Shown here: positions 45,280 through 54,331 of the stretch, in pieces
How positions within the stretch are numbered: the first letter of the stretch is position 1
Layout: each line of letters opens with the position of its first letter
NCBI RefSeq assembly: GCF_000285595.1
Contig: NZ_HE611064.1
Span: forward strand, 699,270 to 763,269
Length of the DNA stretch: 64,000 bases
Direction: 5' to 3'
Source: Kurthia senegalensis
GTDB lineage: Bacteria > Bacillota > Bacilli > Bacillales_A > Planococcaceae
Position numbers and translations under genes: made by a program
Notes under the pieces: generated by a model
Seen by the model: the letters and a program-made list of their open reading frames with translations, nothing else
Database searches by the model: none
Told to the model about the DNA's origin: nothing

Positions 45280-45879
45280 TTACGTACGTGCCGAAATTAA
45301 AACGAGTACGTCGATTTTTTCGAAACCTGCTTGTCGCAATACGTGCGTCGCATGTCGAATCGTCGTTCCAGTCGTAATAATGTCGTCCACGATTAAAATT
45401 GGTCTATTTTTCTTTAATTGTATAGTATTTCGGCAAAACAATATACGACTATTTTCTCGTTGTTCTTTCGTCTTTTCACTTTGAGATGCCGTCGTTGTTT
45501 TTTCGAGTAAATGAACGTAAGGGACACTTGCCGCTTCCAACAATTCGTCGATGTGCGCAAATGTACGCTCTCGCTTTTTGTCTGGATGCATTGGAATCGG
45601 CACGATTGTATATCCTTTATACGCTTTCAAGGTCTCACGTAATACATCGGCAAAAACGACTCGGACTACATAGTCTTTCAAAAATTTATATCGAAATAAA
45701 TACGACTGCATCGCATCATTATAATAGTAAAGTGCTTGTACGTTTTCGTATGGCTGCTCTTCCACTCGTTCAAATTGTGCCATACATTTCTCACAAACGC
45801 TTTGCTGCCGTCTTTTCCTAAAAAAATCCCCCCACGTCGGAATCGCTTCTAGTAGAGCATCGCATAATAAACAGTTCAT
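45280..45879 (-). CDS. comFC: ComFC, competence-associated phosphoribosyltransferase-like protein
   Basis: A 199-residue ComF/GntX family protein. N-terminal zinc Cys pairs are 'CLLCDALL' and 'CEKC' (residues 3-6 and 29-32); the PRPP-binding loop is 'ILIVDDIITTGTTI' (about 160-173). It is needed for processing or annealing of incoming DNA in transformation. It lies three bases after comFA; comFB, which separates the two in B. subtilis, is absent. The ribosome binding site is poor, consistent with coupling. Confidence 0.93.
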   Translation of the reverse strand: MNCLLCDALLEAIPTWGDFFRKRRQQSVCEKCMAQFERVEEQPYENVQALYYYNDAMQSYLFRYKFLKDYVVRVVFADVLRETLKAYKGYTIVPIPMHPDKKRERTFAHIDELLEAASVPYVHLLEKTTTASQSEKTKEQRENSRILFCRNTIQLKKNRPILIVDDIITTGTTIRHATHVLRQAGFEKIDVLVLISART

Positions 45880-45882
45880 GAG

Positions 45883-47245
45883 CTACAACCCGTTCAACCG
45901 CTTAATTTCAGCGATCGCCTCATCCATACTTTTCGTAATACCGTGATGATAAAAAACAACGTCCCCGTCCGGATTTTCTACCGAACGACCGACACGACCG
46001 CTAATTTGAATGAGCGCATTGCTCGTAAAGATCGTCGACTCCGCCCCAAGTACCGCCACTTGAAGATTTGGAATCGTAATCCCTCTCTCCAAAATCGTCG
46101 TCGTCAACAAACCGGCAATTTTTCCATCTCGCAGCGCTTGTACTTTTTCTTTTCGATTCGGCTCATTCGCATAAACGAATGTAATCGATGCATCGATTCG
46201 TTCGAAAAGAGGTGCTGTCCGTTCCATCAATTCAATCGTCGGGAAGAATAAAAGAAATGGCTTACCATCTTTCAACCAAGACGTTAGTTGTCTTTCTAAC
46301 ACTTTCGGTATACGTGATGCTACGAGCTGCTTTTTATAAAATGGCAAAAAGCGCATCGTCGGTACGGGTAAATCAAAAACCGTGAAATCGTCGCGGAATA
46401 AATGAATAAGCATCGTTGCGTGTCGCTTTTATGCGCTGAGCTGACGTAGGCGTCGCTGTCACATACATGATTGCCCCGTCTTTTTTCACTGCCTTTTGTA
46501 CGGCGAGTTGTAGCGAACGGTCATAGCTGTATGGAAAAGCATCTGCTTCATCAACGAATACGATGTCAAAGCTCTCTTCAAATCGGTACAGTTGATGTGT
46601 CGTCGTAACGATGAGTGGGGAGAAAGAAGGCTTCACATCTGCACCACCGTACAACGCATGAATGTCGGTGTCTGGAAAAACACGTTGGAAACGCGGAAAC
46701 AATTCTAGTACGACGTCCGTTCTCGGCGTAGCGACACATACACGCCACCCTTCGTTCAAAGCGACTGCCATGCTCTCAAACAAAATCTCCGTCTTCCCCG
46801 CACCACATACCGCATGAATCAAACGTGCTTTCTTTTGTTTGACACTCTCTACTAATTCGTTCGTCACGCGACTTTGTGCATCTGTTAATTGACCTTGCCA
46901 GTGAAACGTATGTAGCTTCGCTTCGTACAAGTCATCCCCACCCCACAGTAGTAATTCATCGCAAGAAGCGACACGACCCATTTGAATACAATGACGACAA
47001 TATGCACATCGTTGATTGCATTTTGCACAGTTGAATGTTACATACGCTGACGCATCCGGACAATGACACCTTTGGCAATGCCACTTCCCATCTTTTTTAA
47101 TGACACCTTGTTTTTTTAAAATAACGCCACTCGCCTCTGCTCGTTGCAACAATTCATTTGAAAAAGGGAGACGATCTCCCGTAACAATACGCCCTGCTAA
47201 AAAATCATGTACCGTTTGCAATGATTCTTGTACTGAATGTTCCAT
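45883..47245 (-). pseudogene. comFA: comFA, DNA-uptake helicase, interrupted by a one-base insertion
   Basis: ComFA is the DEAD-box-like ATPase that drives single-stranded DNA into the cell. All parts are here: a four-Cys zinc domain ('CQRCHCPD', 'CAKCNQRCAYCRHC'), Walker A 'HAVCGAGKTEIL', Walker B 'IVFVDEADAF', 'YVTATP', and in the second frame 'GLLTTTILERGITIPN' and 'ISGRVGRS'. The frames join if one base is removed from the 5-base run at 46375-46379: 'RRFHGF' then 'DLPVPTMRF', the usual RFHG-LP-P sequence. The start is ATG 47245 behind AAAGGAG. An assembly indel is the likeliest explanation. Confidence 0.92.
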
Positions 47246-47298
47246 ATGACGTTTCTCCTTTTTTCATTTCATTGTACTTGAAAAAAGAACGAAAAAAA

Positions 47299-47324
47299 GC
47301 GTCCCTAGCCTGTGCTAGGAACGC
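47299..47324 (-). terminator. Terminator of degV
   Basis: GCGT-CCTAGC and GCTAGG-ACGC around ACAG; seven T follow on the minus strand. Confidence 0.85.
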
Positions 47325-47430
47325 CCATTTTTTAAGATATTGTTTAGTATAAACACAATAATAATCGTTTACGGAGGAATTGTCACTCGTTTTTTGTCGA
47401 AATACGACAAATTTCTCACATTTTTTTATT

Positions 47431-48278
47431 TTAAACGTTTTTAGGGAACCAACCCATTGCTAAAGCCCCTTCACCTAAATGCGTTCCGACAACCGCACCG
47501 AAATAAGATAAGTGGAACGTCACAGTCGGAAATTCTTGCTGCAAATGTTCCATCCATTCTTTTGCTTTCTCTTCACAATTCGAATGAATAACAGTCGCTT
47601 CTAATGCACCATGTCGTGCAACGTCTGCTGCTAATTCTTCTTCTACCCGTTTTAATGCTTTTTTCTGTGTACGTACTTTTTCAAATGGCACGATTACTTT
47701 ATCTTTAAAATGTAAAATAGGTTTCACTTGTAACAAACTTCCGATTAAAGCAGAAGCTGCTGATAAGCGACCCCCTCGTTGTAGATGAGATAAATCATCT
47801 ACGACGATAAAGTCTTTTTCATGTGCTTTCATTTTATTTAAATGAGCAATGATTTCTTTTGCAGTCGCGCCTTGCGCAGCCATTTTCGCTGCATGGATAG
47901 AGTACATTCCTTGCATATAGCAGGCTACTTCTGTGTCGAAGCCGTATACGTCAATTTCATCTACCATATCTCCTGCAGAAAGTGCGCCTTGATACGTGCC
48001 GCTAATGCCGCTTGAAAGATGGATTGTCACAATCTCATCGTAATCTTTCGCTAATTCTTCAAATAGTTGAACAAACTTACCGATTGGTGGTTGGCTTGAA
48101 GTCGGTAATTTTTACCGCCTCGAATTTTATCATAAAAATCATCGGCAGTTAATGTTACTTCTTCTTCATATGTTTCCCCGTCAATGACGACCGTAAGTGG
48201 CACCATATGAATAGTATATTGTTCAAGTTCAGCTTTCGTTAAGTAGGCTGTACTGTCCGTTACAATTGCAGTTGCCAT
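47431..48278 (-). pseudogene. degV: degV, fatty-acid-binding protein, interrupted by a one-base deletion
   Basis: A DegV protein lying next to degU as in B. subtilis (yviA/degV). The N-terminal frame ('MATAIVTDSTAYLTKAELEQ', ATG 48278 behind GAGGAG) runs off at 48051 and the C-terminal frame ends at 47431. They join when one A is added to the A5 run read at 48109-48113, restoring 'GGKKLPTSSQPPIGKFVQLF', which carries the TSQP fatty-acid-binding loop. About 282 residues in all, the normal length. Apart from that base it looks intact, so a sequence error is likely. Confidence 0.92.
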
Positions 48279-48386
48279 TTGTTTCACTCCTCTACATGTA
48301 GTTCAATTCTATAAAAATATGACACAAAAGGCAAATCGAACATGACAAATATCACTATTTTTTTTAACAAATGTATGTTTCATAAT

Positions 48387-48429
48387 AAAAAGCTATTTGC
48401 ATGTGCGATTGCTCATGCAAATAGCTTTT
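48387..48429 (-). terminator. Terminator of degSU
   Basis: AAAAGCTATTTGCATG and CATGCAAATAGCTTTT form a perfect 16-bp stem. It lies 40 bases after the degU stop, with a T-rich tail. Confidence 0.88.
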
Positions 48430-48468
48430 TTATTCATCCTATTAAAATAAATATAATTATTCTATAAA

Positions 48469-49143
48469 TTAGCGTACTTCTACCCAACCATTTTTGATCG
48501 CTGTTACAACTGCTTGTGTACGGTCATTAACGTTCATTTTTTGTAAAATGCTTGATACGTGGTTTTTAACCGTTTTTTCAGAAATGTACAATGTTTCACC
48601 GATTGCACGGTTTGATTGTCCATCTGTTAACAATTGTAAAACTTCACATTCACGTTTCGTTAATAAGTGGAATGGACGGCGAATTTCAGTTTGGTGGAAT
48701 GAGCCTTTGTTTTCACGTTCGCTTAAACGACGGTATTCTGCTACTAAATTTTTCGTAATTTTAGGGTGTAAATAAGAACCGCCTGTTGCAACAATTTTAA
48801 TTGCATCTACGATTTCGTTTGCATCCATTTCTTTAAGCATATAGCCTAAAGCACCTGATTTTAATGCATGAGAAACGTAAGATTCGTCATCATGAATTGA
48901 AAGGATAATTACTTTCGCATCTGGATATTTCTCGATTAAATCAGCAGTTGCCTCTACGCCATTTTTTTGTGGCATGTTAATGTCCATTAAGACAACATCT
49001 GGTTGAAATTCATCGTAAAGAGGAAGTATTTCTACACCATCATCACCTTCAGCTACTACTTCGAAACTATCTTCGAAGTCTAAAATACGTTTAACGCCTT
49101 CGCGGAATAATTGGTGATCATCAATAATAATAATTTTTGTCAT
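48469..49143 (-). CDS. degU: DegU, response regulator
   Basis: A 224-residue NarL-type regulator. The phosphoacceptor Asp lies in '[13 protein letters not shown]' (about residue 54), acidic residues in '[10 protein letters not shown]', and the C-terminal LuxR-type HTH is '[12 protein letters not shown]' to '[13 protein letters not shown]' (about 158-200). It controls exoenzymes, motility and competence according to phosphorylation by DegS. TAGGAGG precedes the ATG. It follows degS by 33 bases and is followed by a terminator. Confidence 0.97.
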   Translation of the reverse strand: MTKIIIIDDHQLFREGVKRILDFEDSFEVVAEGDDGVEILPLYDEFQPDVVLMDINMPQKNGVEATADLIEKYPDAKVIILSIHDDESYVSHALKSGALGYMLKEMDANEIVDAIKIVATGGSYLHPKITKNLVAEYRRLSERENKGSFHQTEIRRPFHLLTKRECEVLQLLTDGQSNRAIGETLYISEKTVKNHVSSILQKMNVNDRTQAVVTAIKNGWVEVR

Positions 49144-49176
49144 AGTTATTTCCTCCTCTAGTACCTATACAAAAGG

Positions 49177-50328
49177 TTATATTCCCGTTTTCAATGGGAT
49201 TTTAAACATAGTTGTTGTGCCTTTTCCGATTTCGGACTGTAGAACAATCGTACCATCCAATAATTCTACACGTTCCTTCATACCGACAATACCAAACGAG
49301 TTCTGTTTCGTAATCGTCGTATCGAATCCGATACCATCATCTTTTATATAAATAGTAACATTTTCCTCTAGCCATTCAAAGTTTACTGATATATTTTTTG
49401 AATGTCCATGTTTAATTGAATTGTTCACGCATTCTTGAACAAGTCTAAAAATAGCAGTTTCAAAGTTTGTTTGTAAGCGACGATCTTTCCCACGTGACAC
49501 AAAATACACTTCTGTTCCTTCATTATAATCTTGCACGGAATTTAAGTATTTTTTCAACGTCGGTACAATGCCAAGATCGTCTAACGCCATTGGTCTTAAG
49601 TCATAAATAATACGTCTTACTTCATGTAAAGTGTCGCGAACCATACCTTTTAAATCTCTTAATTCTTGGATTGCTCTTTCTACACCTTTTTCATCATACG
49701 AACGTGTAATCAAATCTGTTCTTAGTAGTACATTTGCCAACATTTGTGCTGGGCCATCATGTACTTCTCGAGAAATTCTCTTTCGCTCTTCTTCTTGTGC
49801 CTCAATGACACGAATCGCAAAATTCTCTTTTACTTTTGCATTTTCAAGTGCTGGACCGATATCTCTTAAATCATCACTTAAATAAGTCAAAACGACATTC
49901 ACTTGATTTACAAGATGATCTGCCTTATTAATCGTGTCTAGTAATCCTCGCATACGGCGTTCCAAATCATCACGACGCTCGCGCAATTGCTTTTCTTCTG
50001 ATTGCACGACAGAATGACGAACTTGGATAGAATTGGCAAATTGGTACGCTTCATGTACTTGCTCTTCTGTATATGTTTGGAAATTTTGTGATACTTCTGC
50101 TAAGTTACTTCTCGCTTGCTTTGCTTGTTGTTCTAGCATATCATTTTCTTGAATAACACTTTGTAACTTTTGACGTACTTGTTGCAACTCGCTTTTCATT
50201 TCTTCGAACGATTGACGCGATTGTTCACTAATGATAAAAATATCATTTTTAGATGCATCAATCGTATCGACCATACTGTCGAAAATTTTATCAAGTAATC
50301 TAACGTCAATCTTATTTCCTTTAGGCAT
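49177..50328 (-). CDS. degS: DegS, cytoplasmic sensor histidine kinase
   Basis: A 383-residue kinase without membrane segments. A long coiled coil (about residues 40-170) precedes the HisKA_3 helix with the phosphorylated His in 'RKRISREVHDGPAQML' and the ATPase domain with 'LVQECVNNSIKHG' (N box) and 'IKDDGIGFD' (G1). The start is ATG 50328 behind AAGGAG. It is the first gene of degS-degU and divergent from yvyE, as in B. subtilis. Confidence 0.97.
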   Translation of the reverse strand: MPKGNKIDVRLLDKIFDSMVDTIDASKNDIFIISEQSRQSFEEMKSELQQVRQKLQSVIQENDMLEQQAKQARSNLAEVSQNFQTYTEEQVHEAYQFANSIQVRHSVVQSEEKQLRERRDDLERRMRGLLDTINKADHLVNQVNVVLTYLSDDLRDIGPALENAKVKENFAIRVIEAQEEERKRISREVHDGPAQMLANVLLRTDLITRSYDEKGVERAIQELRDLKGMVRDTLHEVRRIIYDLRPMALDDLGIVPTLKKYLNSVQDYNEGTEVYFVSRGKDRRLQTNFETAIFRLVQECVNNSIKHGHSKNISVNFEWLEENVTIYIKDDGIGFDTTITKQNSFGIVGMKERVELLDGTIVLQSEIGKGTTTMFKIPLKTGI

Positions 50329-50410
50329 ATCTATACTCCTTATTTCGTGTACCAAATGTATGGTAGACTTTTATAGTACTGACATCTCAGAATAAAAGGT
50401 ATATATAACA

Positions 50411-50419
50411 ATTATAACA
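50411..50419 (-). promoter_or_regulatory. Extended -10 promoter element of degSU
   Basis: TGT-TATAAT on the minus strand, 83 bases before the degS start; no good -35 at 17 bases (ATATTC). Confidence 0.5.
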
Positions 50420-50448
50420 TCTTTGTGCTAAAAGAATATAAAAAACTA

Positions 50449-50486
50449 TTGTAATAAAAATGACAAATGTATCATTTTTATTACAA
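50449..50486. promoter_or_regulatory. Perfect 15-bp inverted repeat between degS and yvyE
   Basis: TTGTAATAAAAATGA and TCATTTTTATTACAA with an 8-base spacer, 21 bases before the yvyE ATG. No T run follows on the + strand, so it does not look like an ordinary terminator; operator or leader hairpin are the alternatives. Confidence 0.6.
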
Positions 50487-50507
50487 GACATCGAAAGGAG
50501 AAAGAAA

Positions 50508-51143
50508 ATGAGAGATAATTACCTAACAATAAAAGAATTTGCTATTGATGAATTAGTCATATCGAAGTCTCGCTTTATTGCCCATGCGGCACGTGCTGAA
50601 AATGAGACGGAAGCCCTTTCCTTCATCCAACAAATTAAGCAGGAACATCGTAGTGCAACTCACAACTGCTCAGCATACATAATTGGTGAACATAACCAAA
50701 TTCAAAAGGCAAACGATGACGGAGAGCCTAGCGGTACAGCAGGCGTTCCTATATTAGACGTCTTAAAGAAACAACAGTTGCAAGATACAGTCATCGTCAT
50801 TACACGCTACTTCGGTGGTATTAAGCTTGGTGCGGGAGGCCTCGTGCGCGCTTACGGAAAAGCAACGACACTTGGCATCGCAGCAGCTGGTGTTGTAGAA
50901 CGTCGTCAACACGTCAAAATGAAAGTCGTAGCAGACTATACATTACTCGGTAAACTTGAAAATAATATCCGAAATTCTTCTTATTTATTAGAAGAAATTT
51001 TATACACTGAAGGTGTAGAATTCCATGTATTCGTCCCCGCCGAAGAAGAACAAACTTTCATAAATTGGATGACCGAGCTATCCAATGGACAAACGAAAAT
51101 CAGTTGTTTAGAACGTCTTTTCTTACAATTTGACCGTACATAA
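50508..51143 (+). CDS. yvyE: YvyE/IMPACT (UPF0029) family protein
   Basis: A 211-residue protein. The family core is 'SKSRFIAHAARAENETEALS', then 'ATHNCSAYIIG', 'NDDGEPSGTAGVPILDVL' and 'RYFGGIKLGAGGLVRAYGKA' (about residues 18-115), followed by a C-terminal ferredoxin-like domain (DUF1949 type). Role is unclear; eukaryotic IMPACT affects Gcn2 signalling. ATG 50508 has AAAGGAG seven bases upstream; the upstream frame begins inside the inverted repeat and is not used. It is divergent from degS, as in B. subtilis. Confidence 0.93.
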   Translation: MRDNYLTIKEFAIDELVISKSRFIAHAARAENETEALSFIQQIKQEHRSATHNCSAYIIGEHNQIQKANDDGEPSGTAGVPILDVLKKQQLQDTVIVITRYFGGIKLGAGGLVRAYGKATTLGIAAAGVVERRQHVKMKVVADYTLLGKLENNIRNSSYLLEEILYTEGVEFHVFVPAEEEQTFINWMTELSNGQTKISCLERLFLQFDRT

Positions 51144-51149
51144 ATACGT

Positions 51150-51178
51150 TTTACGGATTTCTTATGTCATAGTATAAT
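51150..51178 (+). promoter_or_regulatory. Sigma-A promoter of the LCP gene
   Basis: TTTACG, 17 bases, TATAAT, starting seven bases after the yvyE stop and 59 bases before the LCP start codon. Confidence 0.7.
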
Positions 51179-51236
51179 TAAACGCGTTGCAATTATTTAT
51201 AAAAATCAATTAAATTTCTCACAAAGGAGATCGGAT

Positions 51237-52352
51237 ATGGCGGAATCTAGACAAGGCTCCGGGCAAAATTCTCGCACGAACGCACAACGTCCAAAGCCAA
51301 AATCTCACGCAAAATCAAAAAAAACAAAGAAACGTGAACGTCAAGAAGGAAAACAGCCACAAAAGAAAAAAGGTGGCTGTTTATGGAAAGTGTTACTACT
51401 CATACTTATTCTTTTATTAGCAGTTGGCGGCACTTACGCTTATTACTTGTACCACACAGGTAAAAAAGCGGTCGACAATGCTTATATGGAAGTTGGGCGT
51501 GAAAAATCGGATTTACGAACTGAAAACGTCGAACCTCTTTCCGACAATATTTCGATCTTAATTATCGGAATTGACGATAGTGAAAAACGTGCACAAGGTG
51601 AAGGAAACTCTCGTTCGGATGCGCTTCTCGTTGCCACATTAAACAACGAGAACAAATCCATTAAACTTCTAAGTATCCCTCGTGATTCATACGTATACAT
51701 ACCTACAGTCGGTTACAACGATAAGATTACTCATGCGCACGCTTACGGTGGTATTCTTTCTTCAATCGAAACGGTTGAAGGCATGCTGAATATCCCGATT
51801 GATTATTATTACCGTGTCAACTTCGATGCCTTTATCGACATCGTAGACGCACTAGGCGGTATTGAAGTAACCGTTCCTTACGAGATCAACGAATTAGATG
51901 AAAATGATAAACGTACGGTTCACTTATTACCAGGCAAGCAAACCGTCAATGGTCGAGAAGCACTTGCGCTTGCACGTACACGTCACCAAGATAGCGACAT
52001 CGAGCGTGGGAAGCGTCAACAAATGATTTTACAAGCAATTGCGAAAAAATCAGCAACCGTTTCTTCTTTCTCAAAATATGATGATCTACTTGAAGCAGTC
52101 GGCAATAATATGCAAACGAATATGACATTTTCTGAAATGAAATCTCTGTTCGCTTACATGCAAAAAGGAATTCCAAATATTGACTCTCTTACACTTAAAG
52201 GAGCAGACGATATGTCTACTGGTATTTACTACTACAAAGTAAATGATGAAAGCTTACTCGATACGAGACAAACGTTGCAAAAACAACTTGGCTTACCTGT
52301 CGACGATGCACTAATCGACACATCAGATTCCTCAACAACGACTACTCCATAA
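51237..52352 (+). CDS. LytR-CpsA-Psr (LCP) family wall teichoic acid ligase
   Basis: A 371-residue membrane-anchored enzyme. A Lys-rich cytoplasmic N-terminus (residues 1-47), one membrane helix (about 49-70), then the LCP domain: 'ILIIGIDDSE', 'NSRSDALLVATL', 'LLSIPRDSYV', 'NDKITHAHAYGG' and 'ALALARTRHQDSDIERGKRQ' hold the Asp and Arg residues that bind the polyprenyl pyrophosphate. LCP proteins move teichoic acid from its lipid carrier to peptidoglycan; B. subtilis TagV/TagU lie in this same neighbourhood. AAAGGAG precedes the ATG. A shared terminator separates it from tagO. Confidence 0.93.
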   Translation: MAESRQGSGQNSRTNAQRPKPKSHAKSKKTKKRERQEGKQPQKKKGGCLWKVLLLILILLLAVGGTYAYYLYHTGKKAVDNAYMEVGREKSDLRTENVEPLSDNISILIIGIDDSEKRAQGEGNSRSDALLVATLNNENKSIKLLSIPRDSYVYIPTVGYNDKITHAHAYGGILSSIETVEGMLNIPIDYYYRVNFDAFIDIVDALGGIEVTVPYEINELDENDKRTVHLLPGKQTVNGREALALARTRHQDSDIERGKRQQMILQAIAKKSATVSSFSKYDDLLEAVGNNMQTNMTFSEMKSLFAYMQKGIPNIDSLTLKGADDMSTGIYYYKVNDESLLDTRQTLQKQLGLPVDDALIDTSDSSTTTTP

Positions 52353-52356
52353 AAAA

Positions 52357-52382
52357 AACCTCTCACCGACTGGTGAGAGGTT
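52357..52382. terminator. Bidirectional terminator between LCP gene and tagO
   Basis: AACCTCTCACC and GGTGAGAGGTT around GACT, with A8 before and T7 after. Confidence 0.9.
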
Positions 52383-52444
52383 TTTTTGTCGATTCAGCTT
52401 TTTTCAGATGAAACAACCTTTATTTTACGAATTAATTTGACGAA

Positions 52445-53506
52445 TCATCGTCTGAATCTTTTCGATTTACTTTTTTTTACGAGTTTCAGTAAGGGCTTGT
52501 AGCGACTTCCTGCAAGACCAATCACTTCAACGAACAACTCAAGCGCAATTAATAAAACGAGAATTAATAAAATCGCACCCCATAGTTTTGCCATAGAGAA
52601 AATAACAGCAGCTAAACCGAACATGATCGCAATGCCATAAATAATAATGACCGTTTGACGATGTGTAAATCCGATGCTTAGCAAGCGGTGATGCAAATGC
52701 GATTTATCTGGTTGGAATGGTGGTTGTTTATTTAATAAACGACGCACGATAGCAAAGAAAGTATCTGAAATTGGAACACCTAACATGACGATGGGAATAA
52801 CTAATGATACGAACGTAACATTTTTAAATCCGAGTAACGCTAGTACAGAAATCATAAACCCTAAAAATAGAGCCCCTGTGTCACCCATGAAAATTTTTGC
52901 GGGATGGAAGTTATAAAATAAGAAGCCGATCGTACTAACAGCTAACACTGTAGCCATCACAAGAACGAACGTATTTCCCATAATAAATGCCATCGCAGCA
53001 AGAGTCACTAATGCAATCGTTGATACGCCGGCAGCAAGGCCATCTAATCCGTCAATTAAATTAATCGCATTCGTAATGCCGACAATCCAAATTAATGTCA
53101 GTGGGATGCTTAAATAACCAAAATCAATCACACCACCGAACGGTAAGTTGATGAAATCTATTTCAATATGTCCGTAAAAAATAATAACTGCTGCGGCAAT
53201 TGTTTGCCCTAAAAATTTCGCTTTCGCTGATATTTCTAGCATATCATCTAGTACACCCGTAATGATAATAATGAATGCCCCAATCAAAATGGGAATCATC
53301 GCTTCATTCGTAGGAAGTAAGACAAGAACGCCGACTAGAAAGGCCAAGAAGATTGCCAAACCGCCTATACGAGGCATGATTTTCGCATGGACTTTACGAT
53401 AATTTGGTTTATCAACAGCTCCAATACGAAAAGCAAGTCGTTTAACGAGCGGCGTAAATAAAATCGATGCTATAAATGCCGCTAATAAGGACCAGTAAAA
53501 CAACAT
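52445..53506 (-). CDS. tagO: TagO, undecaprenyl-phosphate GlcNAc-1-phosphate transferase
   Basis: A 353-residue MraY/WecA family enzyme with about ten membrane helices. Catalytic motifs: 'GVLDDMLEI' (Asp-Asp, about residue 85), 'NLIDGLDGLAAG', 'IFMGDTGALFLG' and 'KSHLHHRLLS'. It makes the first lipid intermediate of wall teichoic acid; TagA, partly present at the right edge, acts next. The ATG (53506) has no convincing ribosome binding site, and the leader from the nearest promoter is about 230 bases, so translation may be controlled. It is convergent with the LCP gene. Confidence 0.94.
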   Translation of the reverse strand: MLFYWSLLAAFIASILFTPLVKRLAFRIGAVDKPNYRKVHAKIMPRIGGLAIFLAFLVGVLVLLPTNEAMIPILIGAFIIIITGVLDDMLEISAKAKFLGQTIAAAVIIFYGHIEIDFINLPFGGVIDFGYLSIPLTLIWIVGITNAINLIDGLDGLAAGVSTIALVTLAAMAFIMGNTFVLVMATVLAVSTIGFLFYNFHPAKIFMGDTGALFLGFMISVLALLGFKNVTFVSLVIPIVMLGVPISDTFFAIVRRLLNKQPPFQPDKSHLHHRLLSIGFTHRQTVIIIYGIAIMFGLAAVIFSMAKLWGAILLILVLLIALELFVEVIGLAGSRYKPLLKLVKKSKSKRFRR

Positions 53507-53740
53507 GCTTACGTCTGTTATTCAAAATATGGATAAACGCATATGTGTGTTTCAACATACTTTATGTAAAGGTATGACATACCGTCCAATACATCGCTTA
53601 TCTAATAACAGAATCCTCCTTTCCTTCTATATCATATGAAAATTCCTTCTCACGAAAACGACCCGTATTTTCTCGAACGTTTTTATACGTAAAAATTCTT
53701 ATTTATACTCGCTGTTAAATAACAGATTAAATCATTTTAT

Positions 53741-53749
53741 ATTATAGCA
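53741..53749 (-). promoter_or_regulatory. Extended -10 element, candidate tagO promoter
   Basis: TGC-TATAAT on the minus strand, about 235 bases before the tagO ATG; the -35 is weak. Confidence 0.4.
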
Positions 53750-54143
53750 TGATTTATGTAAAAGAACAGTTTACATCCTAGACAGACAAGAATTTACTAT
53801 TTTTCACTAATTGCTCTCCTCCTTCTTCATTATGTATTAAAATAAGCATTTTTATACAATGTGAATACGTAGTTTCATCCTATTTAAATAGTAACTTTCT
53901 CTCTCTTTAAAATTGCATGTTCATACTCCTACATTTAGATTTCTTTCGTATGTTTACTTTTTCATCCATACCTTTTACTATGTCGTTTAGTAAGGAAGTA
54001 CGTGCTCGTATAAATTTGTAACATGCAATATATAGCTTCTCCTTTTTTTGATTTTTTCCTCGTTTTTTTATGTGAAGCTAATCTTATTTATGTTATTTTT
54101 CGCTTACTTAACTTGTTTTTTCAAGATTATCGAGCTTATTTTC
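53750..54143. other. AT-rich intergenic region between tagO and brnQ
   Basis: Part of an 825-base gap. I see no open reading frame of useful length, no tRNA and no T-box (no TGGNACC-type loop). The brnQ-proximal part holds CodY-like boxes, listed separately. Confidence 0.5.
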
Positions 54144-54298
54144 TGTTTTCAGAAAAATAAACGTTTCTTTCTTATTTTATTCATGTTAGTATATTGAAGT
54201 ACTTTTAATAACACATTAATTAAAATATTCAGACAAAACAAACTATTTAAGTAAAAATATAACTTCCCTTTTCTTTCGGCTTAATTAGTCAGAAAATT
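54144..54298. promoter_or_regulatory. Three CodY-like boxes upstream of brnQ
   Basis: Against AATTTTCWGAAAATT: 54144-54158 (TGTTTTCAGAAAAAT, 12 of 15), 54224-54238 (AATATTCAGACAAAA, 11 of 15) and 54284-54298 (ATTAGTCAGAAAATT, 12 of 15). Branched-chain amino acid uptake is a standard CodY target, which supports the reading. Confidence 0.55.
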
Positions 54299-54331
54299 AA
54301 GAAGTTTTAAACTAAAGGAGCTGCAATACAT

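Noticed and set aside
53800-54331. T-box or riboswitch before brnQ
   Set aside because: No TGGNACC-type antiterminator sequence, no specifier hairpin, and no terminator just before the gene.
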